From: an uncultured Collinsella sp.
Lineage (GTDB): Bacteria > Actinomycetota > Coriobacteriia > Coriobacteriales > Coriobacteriaceae
Direction of reading: 5' to 3'
DNA length: 7,028 nucleotides
Assembly (NCBI GenBank): GCA_900551555.1
Contig: URWC01000099.1
Coordinates: 1 to 7,028, forward strand
Shown here: in pieces, positions 5,252-7,028 of the stretch
Numbering within the stretch: the stretch's first letter is position 1
Layout of the letters: each line of letters starts with the position of its first letter
Program-made: the position numbers and the translations under genes
Notes under the pieces: model-generated
The model's input: only the letters and a program-made list of their open reading frames with translations
What the model was told of the DNA's origin: nothing
Database searches by the model: none

Positions 5252-7028
<1,777 letters not shown>

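Overview
The window is a mosaic of two very different kinds of DNA. Most of it (about 780-2866 and 3059-7028) is GC-rich, roughly two thirds G+C in the lines I counted, and its genes look like those of a Coriobacteriia-type actinobacterium; Collinsella or a close relative is my best guess, from the split transketolase and the style of the RF2 and SecA proteins. Two stretches (1 to about 775, and about 2867-3056) are clearly AT-richer, about 33-50% G+C per line counted. The first has unmistakable Lactobacillales/Bacillota features: a GTG-started type-2 peptide deformylase, canonical promoters and an M-box (ykoK) magnesium riboswitch.

Layout. 1-316 is the N-terminal part of peptide deformylase (def) on the minus strand. 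Divergent from it, a strong promoter (386-414) drives an M-box riboswitch (432-593) with its own terminator (609-636) and then an ORF (687-773) that stops after 28 codons, close to where the composition changes. 774-994 holds no convincing gene. On the minus strand, 2851 down to 1078 is a two-gene transketolase operon (N-terminal subunit, then C-terminal subunit) closed by a perfect 15-bp terminator (995-1031). 2867-3056 is a short AT-rich insert with the end of one plus-strand ORF and the start of the next, neither recognised. Also on the minus strand, the truncated end of secA overlaps prfB by one base, then four hairpins precede a YitT-family membrane protein gene whose stop codon sits only a few bases from the AT-rich insert.

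How the genes fit together. secA (protein export motor) and prfB (release factor 2) form a tightly coupled housekeeping pair; yitT lies behind tandem terminator-like hairpins, with a U-tract next to its Shine-Dalgarno sequence. The transketolase pair serves the non-oxidative pentose phosphate pathway. No single biological system links the low-GC and high-GC parts. Three composition changes, partial genes at the breaks and loss of flanking regulatory DNA suggest a chimeric assembly or ligation more than natural transfer. I see no defence system, CRISPR array, rRNA, tRNA or transposase gene. The most interesting genuine biology is the M-box riboswitch with a readable antiterminator, the SPF-to-SPT change in the RF2 stop-codon recognition tripeptide, and the hairpin-rich leader of yitT.
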